Assembly (NCBI GenBank): GCA_028565635.1
Contig: JAOXYB010027978.1
Location: forward strand, 1-15,357
Direction of reading: 5' to 3'
DNA: 15,357 nucleotides
Origin: Phoronis ovalis
Lineage: Eukaryota > Phoronida > Phoronidae
Shown: positions 1 through 8,143 of the stretch, piece by piece
Layout of the letters: the number at the start of each line of letters is the position of its first letter
How positions within the stretch are numbered: position 1 is the stretch's first letter
Translations under genes and position numbers: made by a program
The notes under the pieces: generated by a model
Databases searched by the model: none
What the model was told of the DNA's origin: nothing
Seen by the model: the letters and a program-made list of their open reading frames with translations, nothing else

Positions 1-32
1 GTTGGACAAGGAAGTAATAAATGCTGAAAAAG
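1..32 (+). CDS. Gene A exon 1 in window (start of TPR1, partial)
   Basis: Reads LDKEVINAEK and ends in phase 1 at a weak donor (AAG followed by GTTGTG). It is chosen because it joins in frame to the exon at 871, producing AEKVKGNEMA, a normal start for a clamp-type TPR. It also places a lysine exactly four residues before the clamp asparagine, as in HOP TPR1. The exon start is outside the window. The next exon itself is certain; this upstream join is less so. Confidence 0.6.
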
Positions 33-3000
33 GTTGTGCTAGTTATTGACAACTACAATGTTTAGAACTGGGCCTGTAACAAGTGTGATAGACAAAGTTT
101 TGGTGTGCCGTATTCAGGAGCACATGAAAGTTCATGCAAAAATTTTAAAAACATTATTTCAATGCAATTGTCCTTGCCTGTTTATATAAACCTTAGACTG
201 TGAATGGTTTTCTTCTGAGTATGACCATTCATTATGATGTATTTTTGGAGAATAAATGTAAGGCTGCTTTTCTTTGTGGATAAAAATAAATTTTAAAGGT
301 GTATGATCTAGCTATGTTATGGTTTATCTGGTACAGTTATTGTATATTTTGAATTTGTCTTGGATTAGAATGGGGGGAGGGTACTGCCATTCAAAGTCAC
401 TATATATATGTGCTGCCCAATAGGCCCCTCAAAATTTACATTTAAAGCAGCTTGCCATAAACTATACGGTTATGGACTTGTTTTTACTTCACTTGATAAT
501 AACAAACTAAGACTAAGGAATATTGCTGTATAAAAATGTTCACCATGCAGGTGAGTTTTTGGCAAAGTGCTTGGATTAATATGTCAGATATTGGGCCTAT
601 CATTAGGACAGGTGAGTACATTCATAGCATTGATATCTGGTTCACCCTGTACTCTGTTGAAGTGTGTAGAGTCAGAATCTATTATCATTGGAGTTGTTCC
701 ACTCATGTATGCTTTTAAAACATTTCTACTGTTTTTTCAGTTATTTCTAGTTTATTAAAAAGCTAAATTGCTAAGTTTATAAAGGTGTAGAAAGAGATCA
801 GAGTAATGTATTCTTAATGTTCCACCTGACCTTAACCTCTAACTTAATATAATTATTTATAATTTTGCAGTCAAGGGTAATGAGATGGCAAATATTGGAA
901 GTTATAATACTGCTATTGATTTGTTCTCAGAGGCAATAAAACTTGACAGATCAGATTTCAGATTCTTTGGAAATCGTTCCTACTGTTATGATAGAGTAGC
1001 TCAATATGAAAAGTAAGTTTTTCAGGGTTTTTTTTTCTTTTTAAAGAAATACTTGCTCTTCAATTAATTAAATATTACTCCCTTTAAATAATTCAGCACA
1101 TCTCTCTTGACTATAAAATCATGGCACTGTCTGCATTTATTAAAAGCGTTTATCAGTTTTTGGTATAAAATTTCATCTGTAAATAGCTCTTTTGAATTAT
1201 TTCACTGTAAATGGTATGCTGATTTAAATTTCACAAAGACTGGAAACTATTATGGAGACATCTAGATATTATTTGCATTGTCTATGGTAAAATGAGCTGT
1301 GCTTAAATCCTCTTTCTTCACTGGTATGAAGCATATTTGAATATGTACATAGTAATCCTAATATTGTTTAAATGAAAGAATCAGCAAGGAATTCCAATGT
1401 TGATTTATTTCTTTATTACGTGACATCAGCATATACTGTAATTACTTTTTTAGAGCTTTAAAAGATGCTGATAAAGCTATAAGCTTATCTGCAGAGTGGC
1501 CAAAAGGGTATTTTAGAAAAGGCAGGGCTTTAGCCGGTCTCAAGGTTTGTAATTTTACAGTTGTTCTGTGAGAAGACATAATTTACGTGGAGTGAAATTT
1601 TTCATTAAATTCGTGAATAATCCGCAGTCATGCAGTGAAGTATCATGTATTCAATATGAAACTTTCTTTTGTTATAATTAAATATTATTTAAAATCTGAA
1701 CTGGATGTAATTATGTTGTCTTGTCATATTTAGTGTCCTAACAACGCATGAAGCCACTAAATGGCTAACGTCATGTTTTATTGAATTGTTCTGTTGTAGC
1801 TGTATGCTGATGCCGAGCAAGCGTTTATGCAAGTTTTAAAATTAGACAGGAACTGTGAAGATGCTATGCAGGAACTACTTCGAGTTCGGACACATCAAAT
1901 AACGGTATGCCTCTATATATAAACAATTGTCATTCATCTGAATATTACAAAAAAATTGAGGCTATTATAATAAAGTTGTAATATTGATTTTTTCTATATT
2001 TAATTTGAATATCAAAAAAAGTAAAGCTATAATACCTCCTGCTGCACGTACCATATCTGTGATACTGTAAAAAGTCTGTTATATAAAAATTACCATTTGT
2101 AAGTATCTGACATTTAAAAGATCTTTTGGAATTGTTTGTATATTTTTAGCAGGTTTTACCATTTCTCTTTGTAGGAAATGGGTTTTTCAAGACAACAAGC
2201 AGAAGCTGCTATAAAACAATATGGTTCGGTACAACAGGCATTGGATTCATTGTTAGCAGGAGTTGGTAAGTATACAACTATATTATGTCGCTAAAATTGC
2301 TAAGCACTGGCACAAAATAGACATCGAAACAAAAAGCAAATGCTTGTAGTTTGTGATTAGCTTGCATATTTTCCCACAGAATCCTGTGGCATTGCTTGTT
2401 TTTAATGGAAAATTAATAGTTTAATCAAGTTTAAACTCACCACAACTGTTTACTATGGCAGATGAATGCAATCGGAAACACCCAAAAGTGTCTGATGTTT
2501 CCGGAAGCAGCGCCATCTTTGAATTATCTAAGTAAATAGCCATGGTGCTGTGATAAGTCTGATCTTTCATGAAAAGAAGGTTTTTGATCTAAAACTTCAT
2601 TTTTTATGTAAAATTTCAAAAATTGCCTAATAGATACAATTTGTTCAGAACTTGGTATTTGTGCTTCAGAATTTGTCATTTCATTTTAAAGATTCCGGCT
2701 CTACTTTTAGTATAGAAATCTTAAAAAATAAATTTGTTTTGAGTTGTCTATGGAAAGATAATATTACACAGGGCATGTTCCACCAACCTATTATTATATT
2801 ATAATGAAATATGCAGTTGTCCTCAGAATTTAACGGGGTTACCCTCTTGTGAAATCTGCTATTTTAACTTACTTTGTCACGCCCAGGCAAGGTATCTCTG
2901 TCTATCTTATACCACAAGCTGTCACAGCAGAACAGGCGCTGTGGACTTCCTGCAACTTTGATGGACTAACTTAGGGATATCCAAAATGTCATTATGATTA

Positions 3001-6000
3001 GAGCTCCTCTTAAATAAATGTTTAACTAATGATATGAAAACGTTCTCCTTTTTAAGTAGATTAGTTTTTTATGGGAGAAACAACTAAAGCATTAAAACAT
3101 GATTTAACAGAGTCTGATACTGATATCTGTCAAGTGTCTTGTTTTATCCAGGATCCTCTTGAATTGTAGGTTGGTCATTTAATATTTAGATTTTTGATGA
3201 CTTTAATTCCAAACCTGGCTTATTTCTATTGAAAAATCTTCTAAAGTAAAAAAAAAAGTTTTTGTGGCAGAATATGTACAAGTTATCCCCTTCATTGCCT
3301 GTTTTCTTGATTGCCAAAATTTAATGTGGGACATTATCAAGAATGCAAATTTAATATAAGTGTGCATCAGTCAGTACTGTGTGTTACCTCTATTTCAGTA
3401 GCTGAAAATTCTTTAGCCAATGAAGTATATGTCTCTGATGAAGAGGATTTCATTCAAATGCCCGCCTACCACCCAGCTCATGTACCAGCTGATCAAGAAG
3501 ATGTCAAGATGGAGTAAGCTTTTTTTTGCAATTTTAATTTTTACATTTTGTGTAAAATAATAATAGTACAACAATTAAAAATTCTAGATTGATTCAAGAA
3601 ATTATTATATGTGTTTTCCCAATTGTCAGTTGGTGGTGGAATCTTCTAAAAAGTGTGTCCCCCCCCTGTATAGATAAAAACAGAGCAGCCCTTAGTCACC
3701 AGTAGTGTAGTGAAACATCTTTTTGCTAGCTTACTGTTTATAAATAGCTGATTTGCATTGTTTTATCTATTGCCAGGTAGCAATTATCAGATACATGTAC
3801 ATGTCATGCTAGGTCATGTTATAATTGGGTATGGTTTATTTTTGAATACATGTTTATGGAGCATGTTACATTTAAGTAGTTTTATTTCTAAGGAATAGCA
3901 ATTGATAAGTTGAATTTAAAATCATTGACCGCTTTCACCAACAAATTATTATATAACCATTATTAAAATGTGCCCTTTATTCATAATGCGGACCCTGAAG
4001 TTTAGAGGTGTCTTAAGTTATTTAGTAATATAGCTAGTCACTGCTCTTTATGTTTGTAGCTAGTGTGAATACACATAAATGAAACATATACCTTTCAAAT
4101 TCACATAAGTGTACAGCAGTCTCTATCTTGTTATTATTGTGTATTAATACTTTATCTTGTTTTATTCTATAGCCCTCAAAACCCAGAGAAACTTACAGCT
4201 TTGTGGGTTGGAAATGTGTTACCAGAAGTGAAAGAAAAGACATTGACTCAGCTATTTTCAAAGTATGTTTTTATGTTGTGTGGAAACTTGTACAGGTACT
4301 GCAATGCAATGATTTTTTTCTGATTTTTTAGCTTATGGTTATTTCCAGTATAGTTCAATTTGCAGTGGCCAAAGCTGTGACAGTTTTGATGCTTTCTCTT
4401 TAGTATCTTACAATTCGTGAAATAGCTAAATATTTAACAGATGAATAGTTTGAGATGATGGTAAGGTCAGCTTGACCAAACTTTAATGCACATCTTTGTT
4501 TATCTTCATAGATATGGTAATGTGACAAGTGTTCGGACATTACCAGAAAAATACTGTGCTTTCGTAAATTTTAAAAATGCGGAGGATGCTGGTAAAGCTA
4601 TGCGTTCTTTGCAAGTAAGTACTTTGTTTGCATATTATGAAAGGCTCCAGCATTAATTTTATTTTCAGTGGAAATGAGTTTTGGAAGTTGGAGACTAATT
4701 TGTTTTTGTGTGTATTTGTTTTACGAAGGGCTATGTGGAAACTTTTGCCAGTTTTTTTTTTGTAACTTGCACTAATAAATTAATGTTTGTTTTGTCAAGA
4801 TGTTCAATATGTAACAGTTTTAGAAGAGTGGTTTTTCACTACTTGTTTGTACTTAACTGAAGTGCTCGAATTATTTTCTTATTTCTCAAATAAAACTAGA
4901 CTGGCATGTCTGTTATGTGCTTACCAGTTCATAAACATATTTCTCTATAATGTTCTATGTTATTGCTTTCCATAGATGTACATACACGTAACTAATAAAA
5001 ATTCATTGCTTACCAGGGAGTAGAATGTGGAGGACAACGATTGCTTATAAAATTCCCTGATAATCCAGTTGCTAATGGTAACGCTGTGGTTATTAAGAAA
5101 CCTGCCTCAACTACCACTTCCTCTGCAAAATTGCTGCAGCAGCAACACCAAGAACAATTGGATTTGCAACAACAGTAAGTCGGCATATTTTTTGCTGCTC
5201 AGATTTTCAGCAAATTGCAAATAAATCTTACAGATCTTAAGATGTTATTGTTTGGTTTTTGATTTGTATGTGGGAATTGTTCTGGTTGCCTTAAGGCCAA
5301 GCTAGACCCTCAATACTTTTTACATAAATATTTGAGAAAAATCTATGTTACATTTTTTTCACAAAATAAAAGTTTCCAGAATTTTAACATTCATGCTATG
5401 TCATGTTGTTTTTAGACCCATGTGTGCATGAAATTTAATTAATGTTTTGTAGCACCACATAAAAATCATAAGATGCAAGCCACTGGAAAATCTGGCTGAT
5501 CTAAATTCGAGCTAACTACATTTTTAAGAACTGAACGAGACTCCCATTATTGTAAATACTGTGAATAATCTTTGCATTATTACTTAATGTTTTGAAAAGG
5601 GTAATTTTTTTATGTGCTAAAAAATTGAATAGATTATGTAACCAAAATCCCTGGTGCAATTTATAAATGGTCCAAAACAAATTATGGGAGTATCGTTTAC
5701 TTTCTAAAAATATAGTTACCATGGATTTTGATGTACTGGGTTTTCCCGCAGAAGGTACCTAATGATTTTCATAGGGTGTCGTTATACGCTAACTAATTGT
5801 CATGCATTTTACGCAGTAGCTTGAAAATACCAGCTTGAACATTAAAGCTTAAAACATATGTTTTATTTGTGCATATTTTTCACGAATTTTTTTTAAACAG
5901 TCACAAGGGTCTTGCTTGGCCTTAATGTAAATGATTTACTGAAGTTTAGTCAACGACAGAACGAAACATTAATTACAGCTTTCCATATTTTTATCAAAAC

Positions 6001-6434
6001 TGTAACTTGCAATTAATTTTTGACTGTAACTGAGTGAATATTAAATACTATTTGTTTAGTGCATTTGTTAAATTTGAAGTTCAAAAGACACTTAATATTA
6101 GATACGACACAATTCGCTTGTGTGCAACTATTCCATGCTGTAGTAATTTTATATGATTTTCAGTTATTCTTAGTTGAGGCTTGGCAGAATTAGACTTGTT
6201 TTCAGAATTAGGATTTAAAATAGTTGTCACAAATGCAAATTATTAATTTATTCTACAATTATATTCCTTGCAATTTTTTTCAGACTCAGTCAAGAAAAAC
6301 TATCTGGTCCGGTGAATGGTGATGAATGCTACTTTTGGCGAACTACTGGATGTCAATTTGGAAACAAATGCCATTATAAGCATGTACCCGATCATAGAGG
6401 AGTGGATAAAAAAGCTTGGCAAAAAGTCAAATAA
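1..6434 (+). CDS. Gene A: TPR-UBA-RRM-CCCH zinc finger protein (5' partial, 10 exons)
   Basis: Exons: <1-32, 871-1012, 1454-1544, 1800-1904, 2175-2265, 3399-3513, 4173-4262, 4512-4614, 5017-5174 and 6284-6434. All junctions are GT-AG and all phases agree, giving 358 residues before the TAA. Counting from the first complete codon (position 2), the chain has TPR repeats (about 3-120), UBA (about 118-153, MGF at 125-127), an acidic linker (155-191), RRM (about 199-270; RNP2 LWVGNV, RNP1 KYCAFVNF), a Gln-rich segment (about 295-310) and a CCCH finger (C324, C332, C338, H342; spacing C-x7-C-x5-C-x3-H). TPR residues K10, N14, N45, K75 and R79 match the two-carboxylate clamp of HOP TPR1 in identity and spacing, so binding to the EEVD tail of Hsp70 or Hsp90 is inferred. 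UBA suggests ubiquitin binding; RRM and CCCH suggest RNA binding. The TPR part resembles TTC31-like proteins, but I cannot assign a certain orthologue. The N-terminus lies upstream of the window. Confidence 0.88.
33..870 (+). other. Intron of gene A
   Basis: AT-rich, non-coding. It contains two near-perfect donor sequences (GTGAGT at 551-556 and 611-616) with no convincing coding exon before them, so an unseen upstream or alternative 5' exon cannot be ruled out. Confidence 0.6.
871..1012 (+). CDS. Gene A exon: TPR1 and first part of TPR2
   Basis: Acceptor TTTTGCAG before 871; donor GTAAGT after 1012. It enters in phase 1 and leaves in phase 2. It encodes KGNEMANIGSYNTAIDLF through FFGNRSYCYDRVAQYE, with clamp residues N14 and N45. 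Confidence 0.93.
1013..1453 (+). other. Intron of gene A
   Basis: AT-rich intron between the TPR exons, with GTAAGT and TTTTAG ends. I see no repeat or coding signal in it. Confidence 0.9.
1454..1544 (+). CDS. Gene A exon: rest of TPR2 and start of TPR3
   Basis: Acceptor TTTTTTAG; donor GTTTGT. It encodes ALKDADKAISLSAEWPKGYF and the following RKGRALAGLK. The WPKGYFRK segment supplies clamp residues K75 and R79. It ends in phase 0. Confidence 0.93.
1800..1904 (+). CDS. Gene A exon: TPR3 and link to UBA
   Basis: Acceptor CTGTTGTAG; donor GTATGC; 35 whole codons. It encodes LYADAEQAFMQVLKLDRN and then a helical segment, CEDAMQELLRVRTHQIT, that leads directly into the UBA domain. Confidence 0.92.
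2175..2265 (+). CDS. Gene A exon: UBA domain
   Basis: Acceptor TTTGTAG; donor GTAAGT. It encodes EMGFSRQQAEAAIKQYGS followed by VQQALDSLLAGV. The MGF loop, the Ala-rich second helix and the C-terminal LL pair are the standard ubiquitin-contact features of UBA domains. It ends in phase 1. Confidence 0.92.
2266..3398 (+). other. Intron of gene A between UBA and linker exons
   Basis: 1.1 kb. It holds a perfect 8 bp stem (CGGAAACA at 2473-2480 and TGTTTCCG at 2496-2503) and a GC-richer patch near 2878-2970 that is short and lacks a usable exon structure. Confidence 0.88.
3399..3513 (+). CDS. Gene A exon: acidic linker
   Basis: Acceptor ATTTCAG; donor GTAAGC. It encodes VAENSLANEVYVSDEEDF and then a Pro/His-rich piece ending DQEDVKM. 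There is no fold that I recognise. The SDEED stretch is a plausible casein kinase 2 site. The reading frame stays open upstream of the acceptor, but the acceptor and phase fix the exon start. Confidence 0.88.
3514..4172 (+). other. Intron of gene A
   Basis: AT-rich, with a run of nine C residues near 3660. I see no coding or repeat structure in it. Confidence 0.88.
4173..4262 (+). CDS. Gene A exon: RRM, N-terminal half
   Basis: Acceptor TTCTATAG; donor GTATGT. It encodes the first RRM strand with RNP2 (LWVGNV) and the first helix (KEKTLTQLFS). RNP2 carries an aromatic residue, W203, at the position that usually stacks on a base. Confidence 0.93.
4512..4614 (+). CDS. Gene A exon: RRM, RNP1 strand and second helix
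   Basis: Acceptor CTTCATAG; donor GTAAGT. It encodes YGNVTSVRTLPE, RNP1 KYCAFVNF and the second helix KNAEDAGKAMRSLQ. The usual aromatic at RNP1 position 3 is cysteine here, while F239 at position 5 is kept. Confidence 0.93.
4615..5016 (+). other. Intron of gene A
   Basis: AT-rich intron inside the RRM coding region. A 62-codon open frame at 4787-4975 has no domain or splice support and is taken as chance. Confidence 0.88.
5017..5174 (+). CDS. Gene A exon: end of RRM and Gln-rich segment
   Basis: Acceptor TTACCAG; donor GTAAGT. It encodes the last RRM strand (GVECGGQRLLIKFPDN), a Ser/Thr-rich linker, then LLQQQHQEQLDLQQQ, a Gln-rich and probably helical stretch before the zinc finger. Confidence 0.92.
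5291..5294. repeat. TTAA target-site duplication, left
   Basis: TTAA immediately outside the left inverted repeat; paired with the TTAA at 5922-5925. Confidence 0.6.
5295..5921. mobile_element. TTAA-flanked MITE-like element, 627 bp
   Basis: The ends are inverted repeats: GGCCAAGCTAGACCCT at the left and, read on the other strand, GGCCAAGCAAGACCCT at the right (15 of 16 match), with weaker similarity running further inward. Each end is directly flanked by TTAA (5291-5294 and 5922-5925), as expected for a target-site duplication. TTAA duplication is the hallmark of the piggyBac superfamily. No transposase is encoded, so it would be a non-autonomous copy. The superfamily assignment is inference, since the tips do not start with the usual CCC or CCY. 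Confidence 0.68.
5922..5925. repeat. TTAA target-site duplication, right
   Basis: TTAA immediately outside the right inverted repeat; paired with the TTAA at 5291-5294. Confidence 0.6.
6284..6434 (+). CDS. Gene A terminal exon: CCCH zinc finger and stop
   Basis: Acceptor TTTTTTTCAG. It encodes ECYFWRTTGCQFGNKCHYKH, a complete CCCH finger of C-x7-C-x5-C-x3-H type, then a short basic tail (VDKKAWQKVK) and TAA at 6432-6434. Fingers of this type usually bind single-stranded RNA. Confidence 0.95.
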
Positions 6435-6791
6435 ATAAGAGCTTGCAATATACTAGACAGGGGCCTATGTTCTTTAAAATAATGTTTTTAAAATATGCAT
6501 GTTATTTATGTAACCTTACATTTTCAAAGTTGAAAAGACGACTACAGTAAATTGCCAGTATTGACAGTACTTCTTTATTTAGATCTGATTATTGCTTGAT
6601 GAAGGTTTCCTTGAATGTGTATGAGACAACAGGTTTATGTAACATGTAAAGTGAAATCACTAGATTTATTTTGCGTTTTTAAGTATTTACTTCTATAAGT
6701 ACGACATAAGTGTTTCAGTTCCACTGTATTCCCTTTTGCCAAACAATACTCTAATGTTTTCACATAACATTTTATTATCTTTCCTACACTC

Positions 6792-6797
6792 AATAAA
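6792..6797 (+). promoter_or_regulatory. Candidate poly(A) signal of gene A (proximal)
   Basis: AATAAA about 360 nt after the stop, followed by a mildly GT-rich stretch. Further copies are at 7054-7059 and 7149-7154. Confidence 0.5.
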
Positions 6798-7148
6798 ACA
6801 TGGTGTACTAAATTAGTTACGTAAAGTAATTGTGGATGATTATTTCATTGCTGAACGGTTCAAAAAGAGAAAACAAGAACAAGTTTAATAGATAACCTCT
6901 GAATCCAATGCTGTCACTTTGAAAAAACATAGTCCCCGATAGTATATTTGCAAAAATATCATTCTTACTGCATGTGTTAAAAAATTTACTAATCCTTTGT
7001 ACTAAAGAAGTACTAGGTTAGAAATTGCGTGCTTTTGAGCAAAAATATATTATAATAAAAATATAAAAGTGTTCATCTTAGACAAGTATTACTGAAATTA
7101 GAAAAATAGATTCCTTCTGGCATTATGTAATTATAAAAATGATATGCA

Positions 7149-7154
7149 AATAAA
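7149..7154 (+). promoter_or_regulatory. Candidate poly(A) signal of gene A (distal)
   Basis: AATAAA followed by a clearly GT-rich stretch at about 7160-7205, a better downstream context than the proximal signal. Confidence 0.45.
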
Positions 7155-7633
7155 GGCATTCATTTGTCATTGTTAACTGTGATTCATGTATTCGTTTTGT
7201 TACAACCACAAGTATATCCATCTTCAAGAACATTGTTTCGTCCTGACCAGCAAGTCTGTTGTAAAGATCCATTGTAAGCTGCTACAAAATTTGTGACCCA
7301 CACTTCTGATTGATGCAGACATTTTGGGATTTGTCTATAGTAGCCGCACATCTGGGGTCTAATGTTGTTTCCGAATATGAGCAGTTATCCGACAATCTAG
7401 ATGGAGTAGAATTTATTTCTATATTGGTTGTTTTGCGTCTACTGCAGTTTAAGTGTAAACTAAGTTTACTTGTGATTAAATCATAAGTGAGAACTCGTGT
7501 ATCCAATCAGGATCCACCCCTCAGGTTTGTCAACCTATTGAAGCAACTGGTATATCTGTTCAGTTAGATATCAGAATACGTTTGCTTTATTTATAAACTT
7601 TCCACCTTTGCAACATTCATGCTCATCACAACA

Positions 7634-7672
7634 CATCCAGTAGTGTATGCACTAAAACATCACTGCTGGATG
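7634..7672. repeat. Hairpin-forming inverted repeat
   Basis: CATCCAGTAGTG (7634-7645) pairs with CACTGCTGGATG (7661-7672). All 12 positions pair if one G-U pair is allowed in plus-strand RNA, with a 15 nt loop. Confidence 0.55.
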
Positions 7673-7932
7673 AACTTTCTTTTGTATTACTCTATTAGGA
7701 GAATGAATTTTAACACCATTGATAAAAGGATGAATTCAAATTGTGAAGTACATCAATATGACATGTGAGAACAAACCTACTGAAAAGACATATAAGACTT
7801 CAAAAGTTACTGTCTGATAATGAAACAACACCGTATAAATGACTATGAAATGAATATTATTTTTGAGACAAATGGTCATTGATATTTAATATGTAAAATT
7901 ACAATAAAATTATTCAAGATACAAAGGCATCA

Positions 7933-7938
7933 TTTATT
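7933..7938 (-). promoter_or_regulatory. Candidate poly(A) signal of gene B
   Basis: AATAAA on the minus strand about 125 nt after the stop, followed by a T-rich stretch; this would give a short 3' UTR. Another minus-strand copy is at 7586-7591. Confidence 0.5.
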
Positions 7939-8063
7939 AATTTCAAATTCTATAAAATTAAAATTCAATAAACTTTATCACATTTTACACTTTCTGCACA
8001 ATGTCTCAACTCCTAAATCCTATTAGGGCCAGATGTCAGACGTAAATATTTAACTTCTTTGCA

Positions 8064-8143
8064 CTATTTGTCGTCCATAGCACATTTTCCATAGGATCCA
8101 TCCCAGGCATCTTGCTTCTGACGTCGCTCTGATTTTCTTTTTT
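8064..8143 (-). CDS. R3HCC1: Gene B terminal exon and stop
   Basis: Acceptor ATTTTCAG. It encodes EKRKSERRQKQDAWDGSYGK and CAMDDK, ending at TAG (8066-8064). The short basic segment followed by DAWDG resembles the end of R3HCC1L as I recall it. Confidence 0.9.

Larger units (their letters stand above)
5175..6283 (+). other. Intron of gene A carrying an inserted element
   Basis: The last intron, 1.1 kb. More than half of it is the TTAA-flanked inverted-repeat element at 5295-5921; the rest is AT-rich without visible signals. Confidence 0.88.
6435..8063. other. 3' UTRs and intergenic space of the convergent genes
   Basis: AT-rich region between the gene A stop and the gene B stop. It holds several AATAAA signals for each strand, a hairpin at 7634-7672, and a less AT-rich patch at about 7200-7500 whose minus strand has a 74-codon open frame without recognised homology. 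The 3' ends of the two transcripts cannot be fixed from sequence alone. Confidence 0.8.

Noticed and set aside
536-758. Overlapping short open frames (60-63 codons) near the left end, with two strong GTGAGT donors
   Set aside because: No domain, no acceptor giving a phase 1 exon before 871, and composition like the surrounding intron.
4787-4975. 62-codon open frame on the plus strand
   Set aside because: Lies wholly in the intron that interrupts the RRM. The hydrophobic reading is typical of AT-rich sequence and no splice sites fit.
5516-5722. Minus-strand 68-codon open frame
   Set aside because: Falls inside the TTAA-flanked element; it shows no transposase-like motif.
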